A stretch of DNA of 64,000 nt from Xylona heveae TC161 (GCF_001619985.1 NW_017264198.1:868001-932000); one strand, 5' to 3'. Positions 1 to 11,797 are shown, numbered from the stretch's first letter. Notes: a model not told the origin generated them from the sequence alone. Program-made: numbers and translations.

Positions 1-1338
1 TCTGTTACGCCCACCATTAGACAACTCTCAAACATGAATGCCATGCTTCCTTCGCCCACTCTTGCTGGTGTTAGTTCAACGGTTGATGCCTTTTCAAATG
101 TAGCAGCATCTGGTCCATGCGCAGACATGACGTTATGCAGCGAAGCTCCAGCAGGCTGAAACCCGCCGGCCATCTTTGCATCGTATTGCCCATGAATGAG
201 GCCCATAAACTCGGACATGGTATTACGATGATACCATGGCGGTCGAAATGTATCCTCCTGAACAAGCCAACGAGGCGGGAATATGACAAAATCCGCCACC
301 GCCGTTCCCCCATGATCAGACGGCGCCGTGAGAACGGTGAAAATGCTAGGATCCGGGTGGTCGTACGAGATACTACCAATGGTGTTAAAACGGCCCAAGT
401 CGTACTTATACGGATAGTAGAGTCCATGCCACGCAACAACATCAAATGGGCTATGGTCTTGTTTTGCAGAAAAAAGTCGTCCATTAAATTTGGCTAGAAT
501 ATGCCAGGTTGTACTCGTGTCTTCTTCGAAAGCGGCAACGGGAACCTGAAAATCGCGTGCATTGGCAAGGCAATTTGATCCGATAGGGCCAAGCTCTGGT
601 AGTCGAAAATGACCTTGGTAAAGCTCCAGAACGTAACCTCGTACGGGACCAGCTGGAAGGCTAATGCGATATCGGATGCCCCGAGGTATGACTGTAATCT
701 CGTTGGGTCGCACCAAGAGATTCCCGAACTCCGTTACAATGTCCAGGACGCCGTGCTGGAGCACTATTAAGAAATCTCCATCGGCAGAGTAAAAAGCTTC
801 ATGCTCGTCCATGGATCGGCCTGCAGCAAATATAAAGACGCCGATTCCAGACTTTATGGTTGGATCACCGGCACCCGCAACAAGATGCAATGAATTCACC
901 CAGTCAACCTTCTCATCAAGGTCAAAAGGGTCCCATCGAAGCTGATTTGGGATTTGCTGGAATTTATCGTGCGGTTTATTCTCGGAATTGGTGGTAAAGC
1001 TTGAAGACTCCCTTGGCTCAAATGGCTCATGTGCCGCAGCAGGAAGAATGCGGTAGAGCCATGACTGCTTGTTTTCGTGCCTTGGGGCTGTAAATGAGGT
1101 ACCGGAGAGCTTCTCAGCGTACAACCCATATGGAGGCTTCTGAGGTGAATTGGCTGCAATAGGGAGAGCTCCTTTTACAGCTTCCGTCCTTGAGAAGGAG
1201 TGTCAATCTTTGCCCATACCTCTGGCCGTCAAAAAAAAAAAAGCACCCAAGGGCGATACAGAAGACATACTCATGGTAGGAGTCGAAGCCATTCTGATAC
1301 TCGTACTTCTCTGGTGTTTCGAAGGTTGTCGTAGGCAT
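1..1338 (-). CDS. hmgA: homogentisate 1,2-dioxygenase, 3' end outside window
   Basis: Opens the aromatic ring of homogentisate to maleylacetoacetate in phenylalanine/tyrosine breakdown; non-haem iron enzyme, cytosolic. Two exons are visible: 1338-1271 and 1188-1, with a GTATGT donor and CAAG acceptor. Joining them gives [18 protein letters not shown] followed by [15 protein letters not shown], which matches the fungal family start. Later blocks include [20 protein letters not shown], the iron-ligand region [14 protein letters not shown] (His and Glu) and [11 protein letters not shown] (His). About 418 residues are present; family length is about 450, so roughly 30 C-terminal residues lie beyond base 1. 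In Aspergillus this gene is clustered with fahA and maiA, so those may lie just outside the window (inference). Family assignment is very secure. Confidence 0.96.
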
Positions 1339-1960
1339 TCTGATCTTCGTCTCCGTTGAAGAACTCCTCTATGTTCCTTTTTGTGAGTGGTGTCCCTCTC
1401 TGACTGATCTTTTCGGTTTCGCTCTTGCGTCTGAAAAACTTCAACTTTGATAAAGCAGAGGAGGCTCGAATAAAACTGTGGCGGCTGCTGCCGTCTCCAG
1501 AAAGCGGATGTTCCGTCTCCCGCGCACGAATCATCATTGCCTTCTGAGCCGGAGTAGCCGATGCCGACTCACGATAAATATGACTGGTTGCTAGGTTGGA
1601 TGTAGATTTTCGAAATGTAGGGATAGATGCGGGGGTAAGTCCGAAAAATCGACACAGGGAGGGAAGGGTCGGACAGGGTTTAAGCGTGACCTGCCGGAAT
1701 GGGCAGAGGGTGAAGGCACATGGGCGGGGGAGCAAGACGAGAGCTAAATACTGCAGGACCGTCTGTAGCCGAAGGAGCACATTCCCCACGGCCACTCCAG
1801 ACTTTACCCCCGGATTTAAGCTCTGAGGTCTAGACCAACGATCTCGAAACTACTAAAAATGGATAGGGCGACGTTCGAGACTTTCGTGTTAGCACCTCAA
1901 AATTGCGCGCCTCACTACAAGACGATCCACAAACGGGAAGGCAGAAATAATCCCTTACAA
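1339..1960. other. intergenic: 3' flank of next gene and hmgA promoter/leader
   Basis: Both flanking genes run on the minus strand, so this holds the terminator region of the upstream gene and the promoter and leader of hmgA. A minus-strand frame opens at a double ATG near 1540 and runs to 1271, overlapping the hmgA start codon in another frame. It has no recognisable domain and may be leader sequence. No other element is clear. Confidence 0.4.
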
Positions 1961-3672
1961 TTAATTTTTCGCAAACTCTTCGAGCGGATCATCTCTAGTC
2001 ATCGCTTCAATCCGCCTCGCCTCTTGGCTGTCCCACCAGGACACTTCCGATCGTCGTAGGGATGGCCTTGGGCGGTAGCTGTCGTAACTTCTCCACGTTG
2101 AACGTCCGGAGCGATTCTCGTGTCGCCTATCTAGATGTTCTCCTTGGCGGCGTCTTCTTTGCCTGTCAAGCAAAGTACCCCAGTCAAACTCAGGAGCCCT
2201 ATCTAATGCTACCCTGCCCTGCCCATTGTCTCGGCTCTTTTCATCGTTGCCAGCATCATTCCGCTCTGTAGCAGCAGAAGAGATTGCCATCAGTCTTTCG
2301 CCGAAGCTCTTTGACTGCCTAAACCTCGTTGAAATTGCCCCGTCCGTCCTATTGATCAACCGATCATGTCGATCCATTGGTGCCGTGATGCCCGTGTCGA
2401 ACCGATGATCGATTCTTCCTTGCTCATCTCGTACCAGTTCCGAAAAGCTCTTGTCCTTCGTTTCCTTTCGACATTTTCTCCATTTCGGGGGTGGGGCTGA
2501 TGCAACAAAAAGCTCATCACCGAGGCCTTCATTCTCGTCCTCATGCCCTGCAAAAATGGTCATGGGCTTTGCTGGTCTTGGCGGGGAAGTGATAATTTCA
2601 ACCGAGCTATCGTCGCTGACAATATCGTTTTCACTTTGCTCCTCGTCGCTTGACATGCCCAAGTCTACTTTCACTTTGATGATTCGATCATCATCGTCCT
2701 CCTCTTCTACCTCTATAGGCACCGACGTCGCCGGGATCGGGATCGGCGCCGATACTGTTGCAGATTTATCAATCAACGGACCTCGGAAAGCCTCCTGTCG
2801 GCGGTTCTTGACCTGATTTGGTACCGAAGCCCGTTTCTTCGCAAAGCGATAAGGATGAGCCCCCTCCGGAGATCGCTGCCGCTTGAGTGAGCGTTTCCTC
2901 GTCTTTGGAGATATGTGCGGGTTCTTTGAAACATCTCTTGGGTTTTGGAAAGTGCGTCCTGCTTCCGATTCCTCTCGCCTGATTCTGACTGCCTTATCGT
3001 TTGTACAGTTCGGTGCCGGCGATGGCTTCTTCCTCGCGTTTATTTTATTTTCTATTTCAGGATTTCTTAGTTCGCCCTTAGATGGTGGCAGAGGATCCAA
3101 CTCGTGCCACATGTGAGACAACTTCCTAGCAGCTTGAAAATTGTCAGGGATCACTGGGTCCGATACTATATTTCTATCTCCATGGGGATCTTACGTCCGT
3201 TTATTCTCGCCAGCGTTCGTACCGGAGCGTAAACTTCCACTCGTCCGCGCTCATTAACACGAACATCCGGTGCATGATCATCTTCCCAATCTCTATCATT
3301 CGTGGCTTGAGTGGAAGAACCTGTTAGATGGGATATATCTCCGCATGGGAGAGAGACACCTTACTGTATTTTTCTGGAAGCTGATCTCCTTGAGCAATCA
3401 TCCTGAGCAACAGTTCTACTTCTCTCCTTACGTAAATTCGAACGCCTTTCAAGGTATGTTAGCGGCTTTACTTGTACCAGGTGATGTGTGGAGTAATAGT
3501 ATGCGGGAGTCAAGTAGGAAGAGGAGCTGAAAAGTAGGACATAGTGAAGAAGAAACAGATATAAATCTCAACGTCATATGGACAGCCACCTTGACTTGGC
3601 CCATCCCACTTTAGAAGCAGAGAGTGTGATCATGGACTTACGGCTCAAGATATCTTCGTTTCCTTCCGTCAT
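1961..3672 (-). CDS. uncharacterised basic, disordered, nuclear-type protein
   Basis: I do not recognise the family. Four exons fit by phase: 3672-3642, 3445-3365, 3320-3195 and 3153-1961, giving about 476 residues starting MTEGNEDILSRVRIYVRRE. The first ~110 residues look folded and partly helical (VRREVELLLRMIAQGDQLPEKY, then VRVNERGRVEVYAPVRTLA). The rest is charged and low in complexity: Lys/Arg-rich patches that resemble nuclear localisation signals (for example KTRKRSLKRQR), an acidic run EVEEEDDDDRI, a Ser/Asp stretch, and a C-terminal Arg-rich part with RQRRRRQGEH. Two introns are very short (44 and 41 nt); the first is 196 nt. The long final exon is certain as an open frame, the three small exons are my reconstruction. 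A chromatin or RNA-linked role is only a guess from composition. Confidence 0.62.
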
Positions 3673-4531
3673 TGAGTCTTTAATTTGTGTCAGCTCTACC
3701 CCTTCCTGCTCTGGCTAGACGTCGGCGTTCCGATACTTTTGCTCAAGGTGGCCGAGGCAACTTGTTGTCTGGGTAGCGCAAATACACGTCTGAGGGCTTT
3801 GATGTGGAGAACACGCAAAATGAAGGGAGCTGCGTCCACAGATCTGCACCCAGAACGCGACTCTCTGCAGTGAGGGATATGGAGGATTTCGCTTCTCTTC
3901 TGCGGGTAGGGCTTCTATACGCGCAGGTGTGGAAGGAGTAGAAAGTCAAGAGACGTGGTTGAATGTCAACGTCGAGAAGAGAGGAGATATGTCAACGTCC
4001 AACGGACTGTAAAGGTAGACGAACAATCTTTGTAGTCGGCCCGTAAAGCTTGAGAAATGGGTTATGGCACGAATGAAAAGTAAATTAAGGCCAACTAAAT
4101 TTTCTGGCACAATGAAATCCCCGTCTGTGATGAGATATCTAAACGCGAGGTCGCAAAAGCAAAACGTTGTTTTGGTTGAAGAACTTCAATGTTGAGAGTA
4201 GGACGGCCAACCTGGGATTTGCGGAGGGTATAAAAGAAGTAGTTCGGAATTAGCTTGGTCGACGGGACGACAGAAACGGGACATATGCTCTACAAAATGG
4301 GGTGTATGATGTTCACCGCTTGTATCAAGTGCACCGTCATGATGCATTCAGGCTACGGGTTCCTGCACACGCCTGTTGAAGGAAGTGAGAACAATCATTT
4401 TGACGTTGCCTGCCTTGCCAATCTTAAAAAGGTTCGTTTGGCTTTGACAGAAGATGTATTCATGGAATTACTTCTTTTGCTTACGGAAATATCTAACATC
4501 CTGACGATGCGTCTAGTTAAACCTACCCAGT
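3673..4531. other. intergenic: promoter of minus gene; 3' flank of GH13 gene
   Basis: Holds the upstream region of the disordered-protein gene and the downstream flank of the GH13 gene. A TATAAAAG sequence lies on the plus strand at about 4230, followed at 4285 by an open frame of 96 codons (MLYKMGCMMF...) that runs antisense into the end of the GH13 gene. It has no recognisable domain; I do not call it a gene. Confidence 0.35.
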
Positions 4532-6586
4532 TTACACACATCGACCAAGCAAGCCTTCAAACGGTTTCAACCTGATAGTTCCCCGACGACCCTTGTCTGG
4601 GGCATTCGGGGTATAATTACCTGCAACCCAGGCTTCCAGCTCAAAATCGGGCGGGACCTCCCACAATTGTTCTTCTTTCGAGAAATTAAGAACGACAAGC
4701 CAAGTGCCATCCTGAGAGCCCGTTCTAGTATACGCAAAGACATTGTCATCTTCTGGATTGACGGCGATGAAATTACCATAAATAAAAGCGCCCTTGTGCT
4801 TCTTCCGGTTCTCTAGGCCTCGCTGCCAAAATTGCCAAACGGAGAGATCACCATCAGAAGATGGCTTCATTTGCGCCGCAACATTGACTCTCCTGAAATC
4901 ATCATTGACGCGCATCCATGGTTCCACGCCGGCCTTGCAGAAGCCCGCATTGGCAGAAGAGTCCCACTGAACAGGAGTTCGCGCATGATCACGAGCCTTG
5001 AGCTGCAAAAGACGTCTGGCTTCGTCGAGCTTTTGGGAGTCACCGGGATAAAGCTTGTTAATTCTAATAGAAAGATCAGATTTAACATTTGGCTTGAGGT
5101 AAAGTAAGAAATTAAAGGGCGGAAGGGCTCGTACTTCTCCCAGAAGGAAATCGATTCCACATCCTTGTATTCCTTTGGATCCCAGCTTAGCGGAGCATTC
5201 TTCATGCCTATTTCCTCTCCCTGGTAGACATATACGGTGCCGCTGAGCGTCGTTTGCAGCAGAGCGAGTAGTTTCGCAGCTTTGTCCCGATATTCGTCGC
5301 TGTCACTCAGATAACGGGAAACGGATCTGGGATTGTCGTGATTCTCGAGGAACAATGTATTCCAACCGTCACGCTCGATCATGACCCGCTGCCACCGCTT
5401 TACTATGTCGAAAAATTCCTTGGGCTGATATTGTCTCCAATTAAAGCGATGATATTCCGTTTTATCAATATCAATATCCACCAAGTCAAAAATGAAAATC
5501 ATGTTAAGTTCTTCTCTGTCACTTCCGACGACTTTGAGAATCTCATCATCATCGCTCACGGCGGGCATTTCGCCAACTGTGATTGTATCATATTTGCTGA
5601 AAACTGTTCGATTGAGCTCTTTCAGAAATTCATGTAGACGAGGCCCGTTGACGAAATATTTCGTACCCGGCTGATACTTGTCATGTGGCCGGGTAACATC
5701 AGCATCAGGGAAGGTTTGGAGTTTGGAAATCATATTGATGACGTCCAAGCGAAATCCTGATGCGCCCTTATCCAGCCAAAAACGCATGACTTCCTGGACG
5801 GCCTGTCGGACTTCCGGGAGTTCCCAGTTTAGATCGGGCTGCTCAGGAGTAAACACTGAGAGATACCATTCATCAGTCGCCTTATCATAAGTCCAGCCGC
5901 TGTTTCCGTCCTTTAGAATTGAGCACCAATTATTTGGTGGTTCTGGATTCCCTTCGGCATCGACTTTGCCTTTCTTCCATATATACCAGTTGCGTTTCGC
6001 GTTGTCCGTGGCAGATTTTGATTCCAGAAACCACGGGTGCTGCTACCTGTCAGTGCGAGCTGATCCTGGGCAGGGTGTTCCTCTTCCCCTTGCTAGAGAA
6101 GCTTATGTCAGAACAAACCTGATCTGATGTGTGGTTGGCGACAATATCCATCATGAGATGCATGCCATGCCTCTTGAGTTCAGCAATGAGACGTTCTACA
6201 TCTGCCATAGTGCCGTATTTTGGATCTATGTCATAATAATCTGAAATATCATATCCCATGTCTACCTGCGGGCTCTTGTAGACTGAGCATCGTCGTTAGC
6301 TTTCCACGCTCAGGACAAGGGGCATAAGCAAACATAACGCACTTGGGGAAACCCATACTACGTCCACGCCGAGCTCTTTCAGGTAAGGTACTTTGGAGAT
6401 GATACCGGGAACATCACCCCAACCGTCTCCGTTGGCGTCAAGAAAGGTTGACGGGTAAACCTATGCTTGGGTTAGCAAGAGCTGACCTATATTTAAGTGC
6501 TCCTTGAGAAGAATCGCGCATCATCATACCTGATACACGACAGCCTCTTTCCACCATCTATGCTTTTCGATACTTCGCGATCCCAT
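4532..6586 (-). CDS. GH13 alpha-glucosidase (maltase/isomaltase type), intracellular
   Basis: Hydrolyses terminal alpha-glucosidic bonds of short malto- or isomalto-oligosaccharides. Five exons: 6586-6530, 6460-6343, 6282-6119, 6039-5135 and 5063-4532, giving 591 residues, the usual length. Order of motifs: N-terminal KHRWWKEAVVYQVYPSTF, DVVWVSPIYKSPQVDMGYD, DIVANHTSDQHPWF, nucleophile in GFRLDVINMIS (about residue 212), acid/base Glu in TITVGEMPAV (about 270), and FLENHDNPRSVSRY with the third acid. ARTPVQWD near the C-terminus is also typical. No signal peptide, so cytosolic. The residue after the nucleophile is Val, which in the yeast enzymes goes with isomaltase rather than maltase preference (Thr). 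Sequences fitting the degenerate CreA consensus occur upstream. No regulator or transporter gene lies next to it here. Confidence 0.95.
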
Positions 6587-8069
6587 TATCCTTGTTTGGT
6601 AAATTGATTGGCTTGACAATATGATATCAAGCTTCGATATTGGTGTTCGTTGTTCAAAATATTGCTTAAGCTGTAGCTACCGGATGCATATATATCTTAC
6701 CTCTAGAGGCACAGCGGTAGTGGGGCAGCATGGCGGGGTTTACAGATCCAGGAGACGGGCCGATTGATTAATATCGGCAACAACAAGCATGGACTAGGTT
6801 CGTAAATTACTGACAGCTTGAGAGCTTTGTGCCAGTTAACCGTTCCGAGAATTTCCCCTTCGATTCAGGTTAATTACTGTACGACATTAGGACCCGTTTC
6901 CCCGCGGGATCTTAACCTTAGTTTAGCGATAACTTTGGGAGTTACGGAGTATCGAGCTTGTGCCAATGATCTCGCATTGGCCGATAGCAGAAGGTAATCA
7001 GAGCTCCGAATTAATACGGGCTATCTCCATCGCCGCTTCACCCCCTGATAACAACAGACCTCGGCACGTACACTGGCAATTACAGGTAAATACTTGGAGT
7101 TTCCCCCAGGATCTTGGCACAGTGGGTCATTATTCCAGACCTGGTAACTTTGCTGGATATCTACGTAGTAGGGTAACGTAAACAGAAGCAAGGGGAAGCT
7201 TGCCAGACGGTCGGGTCAAAGCTGAGCCGAAAGAAGCGAGGACAAGCAAGCTGCGGAAAATTGATTGATTGATTAGATAAGGGTATTAGCATCAATAAAA
7301 GCAAACACCATGTCGAAGGACAACCTTCCTCCTCACTGGAACTGGATCAAAGAATTTTTCCCTACGATCTAAGAAGAGAATTTTTCCGAGAACAAGGTAG
7401 ATTGAAGATAATTCGCCCTTGCTCACTGGTGCAATCGTTTGTTCTTACAGTATAATTTTGCAATCGGTGTGGATATATTTTCCATCGTTTCTCGGTCCTT
7501 CAGGAAACGTAGGAAATCCCATGCATATGAAATCCTAATTCGAAGAAATTGTACAGGCTTAAGATAAATTCATTTCTGATGAGCTTTGTGAAGCATTCCA
7601 AGGTTCTGGGGTTTCCTTGGTAGTCGTTCGAGTCTCCTTTCCACTCCGGATCGAGATGTTGCTTCTTGATATGACATAACCTAAAGAGAACCCACAGCAT
7701 TGCATCCGTCACAGCGTGCTCCACTCTGGAGAATTGCGTAGAAAATGCACATCAGAAAGGGCCCTATGATGTAGTGCCTAATAATGGCCGAGGGGCGTAA
7801 GGAAGCTAGAGGTCACTTTCATCAGTTCCTGGCGTAGGATTTTCTGGCCCCGTTCTAGAATGACCTCGCTATGACGACAACAATACGACACTTTCAGTAA
7901 GGACACCACATCATTGTCTCAGCAATGAATGCACATATATAGAGTCAAAAGACCTCCCCAATTTATACTCATCATTTCCTGTGAAGCACAATCCTCTTCT
8001 ACTTCCACAAAAAAGTTCTCAAAACTTTACTCTCATTTCCAATCACCCAAAACAACTCCAAATCTCGCC
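6587..8069. other. 1.5-kb divergent intergenic region
   Basis: Promoter region of the minus-strand GH13 gene and of the plus-strand 95-aa gene. Hexamers fitting the CreA consensus SYGGRG are at 6720-6725 (GTGGGG), 6733-6738 (GCGGGG) and, on the minus strand, 6900-6905. By chance about one per 256 bp is expected, so three in about 320 bp is only suggestive. GATT repeats lie near 7260. A short frame at 7310-7372 is listed separately. At 7925 a five-codon upstream ORF precedes the 95-aa gene, near TATATA at about 7934. Confidence 0.4.
7310..7372 (+). CDS. possible 20-codon small ORF
   Basis: Encodes MSKDNLPPHWNWIKEFFPTI from an ATG in good fungal context (CAAACACC before ATG). It is short, isolated and has no recognisable family; it could be a micropeptide, a first exon or chance. 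Nothing downstream continues it convincingly. Confidence 0.12.
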   Translation: MSKDNLPPHWNWIKEFFPTI

Positions 8070-8354
8070 ATGTCTTCTGACGCGCACACCGGTGGTGACC
8101 TCAGCGACCTCGCTGTCAAGGGTACCAAGATCCCTAACGACGCTGGCATCCAAAACACTATCCCCTCCAAGCCCCGACCGGGCCAGGCCGACGTCACCAA
8201 CACTTCTGGCGGGCTAGGTGCCGAAAACCTTGCTGGTGCGGCCGAAAACCCCAAGGACATGCCTGCTGGTCCTGTCGACACTGGCGCTACCGGCGAAGTC
8301 ATCACCGGCCAGGGTGATCAGCTCCCTCCCGGCGTCGAGAAGAAGCACTTCTAA
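8070..8354 (+). CDS. small hydrophilic Gly/Pro-rich protein, 95 aa
   Basis: Single-exon gene starting MSSDAHTGGDLSDLAVKG at an ATG in good context (TCTCGCCATG); upstream in-frame ATGs give a poor N-terminus. The 95 residues lack Cys, Trp and Tyr, are rich in Gly, Pro, Ala, Asp and Thr, and end VEKKHF. Such composition is typical of disordered, heat-stable hydrophilin-like proteins, often stress- or conidiation-linked in fungi; that role is inference. No signal peptide or membrane segment. Codon choice is strongly biased to C-ending codons, which suggests high expression. A TATA-like ATATATAG lies about 130 bp upstream and the leader is rich in C, A and T without G. I know no named family for it. 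Confidence 0.78.
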   Translation: MSSDAHTGGDLSDLAVKGTKIPNDAGIQNTIPSKPRPGQADVTNTSGGLGAENLAGAAENPKDMPAGPVDTGATGEVITGQGDQLPPGVEKKHF

Positions 8355-9006
8355 ACGGCTACCGCCGTAATGGCTTCGAAGTTATTGTCGTCCACGCCGA
8401 TTCATTTTACTTGCAACAGTCACACATCTTGCATATACCGATCCGAACGCTGCAAAAAGTTTCTCATTCCTGCATCTCGCTTTCTTCCGCCTGGAGTTCA
8501 TAACAGACGATATTGATATCCACTGTGGTCGGCAAAGTTTTACATAACGATTGTCATGACGGACATGTATATTATTATGGAGTTTTCCGCTTGTACGATT
8601 CTGTCGGTTTAGAGCATAGCATGTGGTCCAAATTGAGGCTCGGACCTTTTAAAAAAATCAATATAGAACAATCATATATAATTGTTGAAAAAGGCAACAC
8701 TGACGCTTGATTCGCAATGACTCTATTAAGATTCGAAATGATTGATTCAATTGTAATCGTTAGTGATAAGATGCAAAAATGTTGGAATTGCATCATGAAG
8801 GAACCCTAAACTAGACACCGAGTGTTTCCTTATACCCGATAACAAACGCCAAGCCTATTTTCTCTGTAACGCCGTTCATAACCGCACAATTCTATACCGT
8901 CGTCGCTGAAGAGAAAAACTTTATCGTCATAACCAATACTTGCTGGAGAAAAACGCTAGACTAGAGTCAAACAATGATAATTAGGAATTGCTTGAGCATA
9001 TTCCAA
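8355..9006. other. intergenic between convergent genes
   Basis: 3' flanks of the 95-aa gene and the bHLH gene. AT-rich, with no frame or repeat that I can support. Confidence 0.4.
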
Positions 9007-10099
9007 TCAGCCGCTTAGGAGGTCTTGTACACTCATACCCCGAGTGCCGTCTGCTTCGCGCAACATCAATAATGCCCTTGCTGTATTTTCTTGATCGGTT
9101 CTTTTCCTCTCATTGCTCAGCGGCGGAGGCTGTGGAGTGATTGTGCATGAGGGCGCGACGTATTCCCATCTAATTTCGCATTCCGGCGAAAGTAGGCCGG
9201 CTGGTTGGACATTGTAGAGCTTAGATTCTGGTACAAGGGCGGGTGAAGGAAGAGTGGAAGATGAAGTACTGGCAAGGTTTGAAGCCAGAGGAGACGTCTC
9301 TCTCTCATCCTCTGATACAACGGATTTGGAAGTTGAGCGATTGTCATCGAGCGGTGATGGGAGAGGGCTCGGCTCAAAACTAGTTACAGGACTAGGTGGC
9401 TTGTCAAACGCCGCCTTTAGCTCTGTAACGCAATGCTCAAGGTATCGTGTATACTCGATGCTGGCCTAATAAAAGGTCAATATCATTTATTTTAGAGTCA
9501 GGAGTTACAGCATTTGGATCTACCTGGAGGATTGCCAACTTATGCATGTCCTGCCCTTTACAGGCTGGTATCATATCCTTTAAAACACCGAACTCTTCAT
9601 TCATCTTGGATCTTCGACGCCTCTCGATTAGACTGTGAGCAGTTTTCCGTGCGACTTTCCGGTTTGTCGACCCCCCTGACCCAGATTGTTTCTTCTTGGG
9701 GGAGTTGGTGGTTGAAGGAGCGGACGTCGTTTTGGTTTGAGCTTTTGCCGATTTTGAGCTTGCCGCCTTGCGTGGCTCTGGGCGAGGAGCCACCTGAATG
9801 ATCTTCCGGGAGCGGGACGGAGGAGGCGGCAATTGGGCAGGACCACTTCGACGGCGAGAAGTGGTGGAAGTTGAGCTCAACTTGGCCGACAAAGCTGGAG
9901 ATATGGGGCTGAATGGGGAATCGATGAACATCTCATCAGGGCTGCTCATGACAGAGTCAGAGGGATCGTTATCCGCCATTGCTGGTGGGGGCAGCACAAA
10001 TGACCCATCCAGAGCGGTGAGGTCACTTCCTGCATGACAGTCTTTTGCAGCAATCTCCGACGAAGGAGCTGGGGTGGGAGGAAATGTTGCAGGAGGCAT
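9007..10099 (-). CDS. bHLH transcription factor
   Basis: Nuclear DNA-binding regulator of 344 residues in two exons: 10099-9524 and 9465-9007. The N-terminal ~150 residues are Pro/Ser-rich and disordered (SRSRKIIQVAPRPEPRK). The basic region and helix 1 read AHSLIERRRRSKMNEEFGVL, with the His-Glu-Arg pattern of factors that bind E-boxes of the CACGTG type. The loop holds IPACKGQDMHKLAILQ, and the intron falls exactly there; helix 2 continues ASIEYTRYLEHCVTELK. The C-terminal part is disordered with SP/TP sites (possible phosphorylation). The start at 10099 is chosen because no other ATG occurs in about 240 nt upstream, although an open frame extends a little 5'. Target genes cannot be told from sequence. 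Confidence 0.9.
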
Positions 10100-11797
10100 A
10101 TTGATGGGCGTCGTGATATTTGCCTTTTCCAGGGTGGTAGATGACTGTTATCCTCGAGTGTCACACGCTGGCACAGGAGCCCTAGCAGGTAGGAACTTGT
10201 GTCTCTGCAGCAAGTAATAATGTTGCAGGCAGCTAATATATGCCGATTGAGCGACAATTCGTCCAAATTGAAGGAAATGATGCTGCTTTGTAGTCAATTC
10301 AATGCAAGCACGACAGTGAAATGGGGATGGTTGTTAACAACCCCTCCTCACGGAGGGTGTGGCAGTATTAAAAGGTCAGGCATTATCAAGGACAAGACGC
10401 TCAAAGTGTCGCGTGCCCCCGTGGTGGACATGATAGGCTGTGCGAGACCTGAAGATGGATGTGTTGCGTTCAACGTCCGCATGCGCCGATTAGCGACGCT
10501 GATTGGTTGGCGAGTAGCGTTTCCAACGAAGTCACCTCCTGCCAAATAACGTCCCCCATCCACTCCACGGGGAAATTCTTTCCTTGGGAATTCCCTTTCC
10601 CTCACTCCGTCTCATCTACTGTCATAGATTAGTTATCACCCAGAGATTGCGAAATCAGCTACCTGCTGAACGCCATTGGTGCATGATTTACAGGTGGATC
10701 GGTGCCCATTCCTGCGCCGACCTTGATCCATACTGAACATCTTCGACGATCGCTCAAAGGGCTTTACACTCGTATAATTCCGAGTGGGCTAAGACTTTCG
10801 CGTGGCTGTGTTGTTACGCCCGCCACACTTCAATCACAGAGAGAGGTTGTCCAGAGCAACTATAAGCCGAGGGCGGAGAGGTGGGCTACGAACGACCGTG
10901 AGAGAGTACAGTTACATTCAAAACATGGATTTATATGATAAGTCTCTCAATGAGAAAATTTCCCCGTTGACTGATCATCTCAAAAGAGCTCGATTGTGAT
11001 TCTCCGATTACTAAATACCCACGTACCTTGGGATAGTTTTCAGCTTCAGCGAATGAGGGTGAAGGTGATTTAAGGACACAAGTGATGTGAGAGTCTAAGG
11101 GATGCCCTGCAGCGTGGGGGGCGACAATGTGGGTGTTAGTCCCACAAGAAGCTCCCTTACCGTTTGCAGCGGCCTTAACGAGAGTTACTGACCTACCTAT
11201 GCCTGCCAGTAAGGTCCTTCATCCTGGAGGCCCCATTGGTCCGCGTCACGACTATGGGCTTGTTCCCAGCCACTGGAGTCTCGGTAACCTTGATGGACTC
11301 TCTCGCTAGGGTGATGTGGATCGTACAGTGTACTTTCAGGGGATCGATACCCCTAATAAGCCTAACCGTCAGATTTGGCCCGAGGCCCGCTCGGCCCTTC
11401 ATGTTATGCTTGTGCTTGTTTGGGACAAGAGTAGGCATGGTCCCTTGGATCTTGAGTTTACCAACTTACCTGTTCTTGCGCCGTCCGCCTTGAAATGCTG
11501 TCAGCTTCTCATCCCCAAAAGTCTTGGCTAAGTGTGTGCGTCATGTATTCTTGATCTCCGCTGTAGCTGGCATTCGATTATTTTTTCTCTTTCAGTCCCA
11601 TTTGGCCCTTCCATTGTTAGCAATAGCTTTTGTGCTAACTCTCCTCCCTTTCGGTTACATTCTTTGCGCGCGTTCAAAGACATTCAACCCTTTGCGACTC
11701 GTAAATCGAGCTGCCGAACTGCTAGTTTTCGTGTCGTGACTATATCCTGCTGATATCCGGCTCAAGTGAAAAACCTTGTGGTTAACTGGACAACACC
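10100..11797. other. 1.7-kb divergent intergenic region
   Basis: Shared upstream region of the minus-strand bHLH gene and the plus-strand PhoD-like gene. Several short frames on both strands have no protein-like conservation that I can recognise. A pyrimidine-rich leader-like stretch (about 11560-11640) precedes the PhoD-like gene. No repeat or RNA gene seen. Confidence 0.35.

Noticed and set aside
4285-4575. Plus-strand 96-codon frame behind a TATAAAAG
   Set aside because: Overlaps the end of the GH13 gene antisense and has no recognisable domain; a TATA-like match alone is weak.
6720-6905. Cluster of three CreA consensus hexamers before the GH13 gene
   Set aside because: The consensus SYGGRG occurs about once per 256 bp counting both strands, so three in this span is not significant; kept only as a note.
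7500-7740. Minus-strand 74-codon frame resembling a gene fragment
   Set aside because: Some protein-like look, but no start codon in context, no partner exon and no family that I could identify.
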